A stretch of DNA of 64,000 nucleotides from Comamonadaceae bacterium. GTDB lineage: Bacteria; Pseudomonadota; Gammaproteobacteria; Burkholderiales; Burkholderiaceae_C. The stretch's first letter is position 1; every line of letters starts with the position of its first letter. The notes beneath the pieces are model-generated. The model was given only the letters and a program-made list of their open reading frames with translations. It made no database searches and had not been told where the DNA came from. This document shows positions 63,904 through 64,000 of this stretch, piece by piece. The translations under genes were made by a program, and so were the position numbers. The stretch lies in NCBI GenBank assembly GCA_027484575.1, contig JAIXSQ010000010.1, forward strand, positions 1 through 64,000. The letters run 5' to 3'.

Positions 63904-64000
63904 GTGGCCGACGACCTGGTCGAACGCCCCAGCCTGCAGGTGGCCGTGGTCATGCGCCGCGAGCGCATCGAGGGCAACCGCTGGCAGGACCACCGCTGGG
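63904..64000 (+). CDS. DUF3305 protein, N-terminal fragment (partial)
   Basis: The frame from the GTG at 63904 stays open to the window end and reads LQVAVVMRRERIEGNRWQDH in its middle, the start of DUF3305. This family usually precedes DUF3306, ferredoxin and formate-dehydrogenase accessory genes in Burkholderiales. The gap to apbC is eight bases. An in-frame GTG three codons before the PSLQ segment is not excluded, but GTG 63904 is the first after the apbC stop. Confidence 0.8.
   Translation, partial: MADDLVERPSLQVAVVMRRERIEGNRWQDHRW

Noticed and set aside
1..64000. Prophage, insertion sequence, integrase or tRNA attachment site
   Set aside because: No transposase, integrase, phage structural gene or tRNA could be read in any frame; composition is uniform apart from small promoter islands.

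Overview
The window is about 70% GC and densely packed. Its short intergenic gaps, many ATGA/TGATG start-stop overlaps and gene content (DUF3460 beside scpA, an apbC-DUF3305 junction, H-NS-family protein, zinc-free L33, TRAP transporters, SlmA-type regulator) point to a chromosomal segment of a betaproteobacterium of the order Burkholderiales, most likely Comamonadaceae-like. That assignment is inferred from gene content, not from a database match. I found no rRNA, tRNA, CRISPR array, prophage or insertion sequence.

Layout. 1-7 kb: end of cysM, a Nudix hydrolase, an outer-membrane barrel protein, rpmB-rpmG, a TusA-like sulfur carrier, galU, a degenerate 2-hydroxyacid dehydrogenase, an HTH/AbiEii toxin-antitoxin-like pair and a ferredoxin-type flavin reductase. 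7-15 kb: an SDR epimerase, a repeat lipoprotein, argB, a TctD/TctE-type two-component system, slmA, pdeM and an SDR. 15.2-18.2 kb: a translationally coupled KaiC-like double ATPase and hybrid histidine kinase. 18.4-27.2 kb: a sugar-acid catabolic locus in two divergent arms (TRAP transporter, UxaA-type dehydratase, Ldh-family dehydrogenase and FadR-type regulator to the left; two SDRs and an FAH-family hydrolase to the right) around a palindromic operator. The logic fits non-phosphorylative aldonate degradation to pyruvate and a small carbonyl or acid.

27.4-38.3 kb: a TetR-controlled fatty-acid/acyl-CoA locus (acyl-CoA dehydrogenase, bifunctional hydroxyacyl-CoA dehydrogenase/enoyl-CoA hydratase, thiolase, hydrolase, thioesterase, SDR, HCCA isomerase, enoyl-CoA hydratase). 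It is interrupted by a small DUF559 endonuclease gene bracketed by a 38/39-bp inverted repeat. 38.3-42 kb: a Sel1-like periplasmic protein and an ECF42-type sigma-factor module (DGPF protein, 30-codon ORF, SRPBCC protein, sigma factor). 42-49 kb: H-NS-like protein, hotdog thioesterases, aroD, AI-2E permease, ATM1-type ABC exporter, DUF1080 lipoprotein, VOC protein and VWA protein.

49-64 kb: a four-PAS hybrid kinase, the TPP-riboswitch-controlled thiOSG operon, nadB, scpA, DUF3460, a BamE-like lipoprotein, a SulP transporter, an unknown protein, metG, apbC and the start of a DUF3305 gene. REP-like palindromes occur at three intergenic sites. The points most worth a second look are the repeat-bracketed DUF559 gene inside the fatty-acid operon, the KaiC-like/pseudo-receiver kinase pair, the HTH-AbiEii pair with its nested dyad operator, and the ECF42 module with a coupled micro-ORF.
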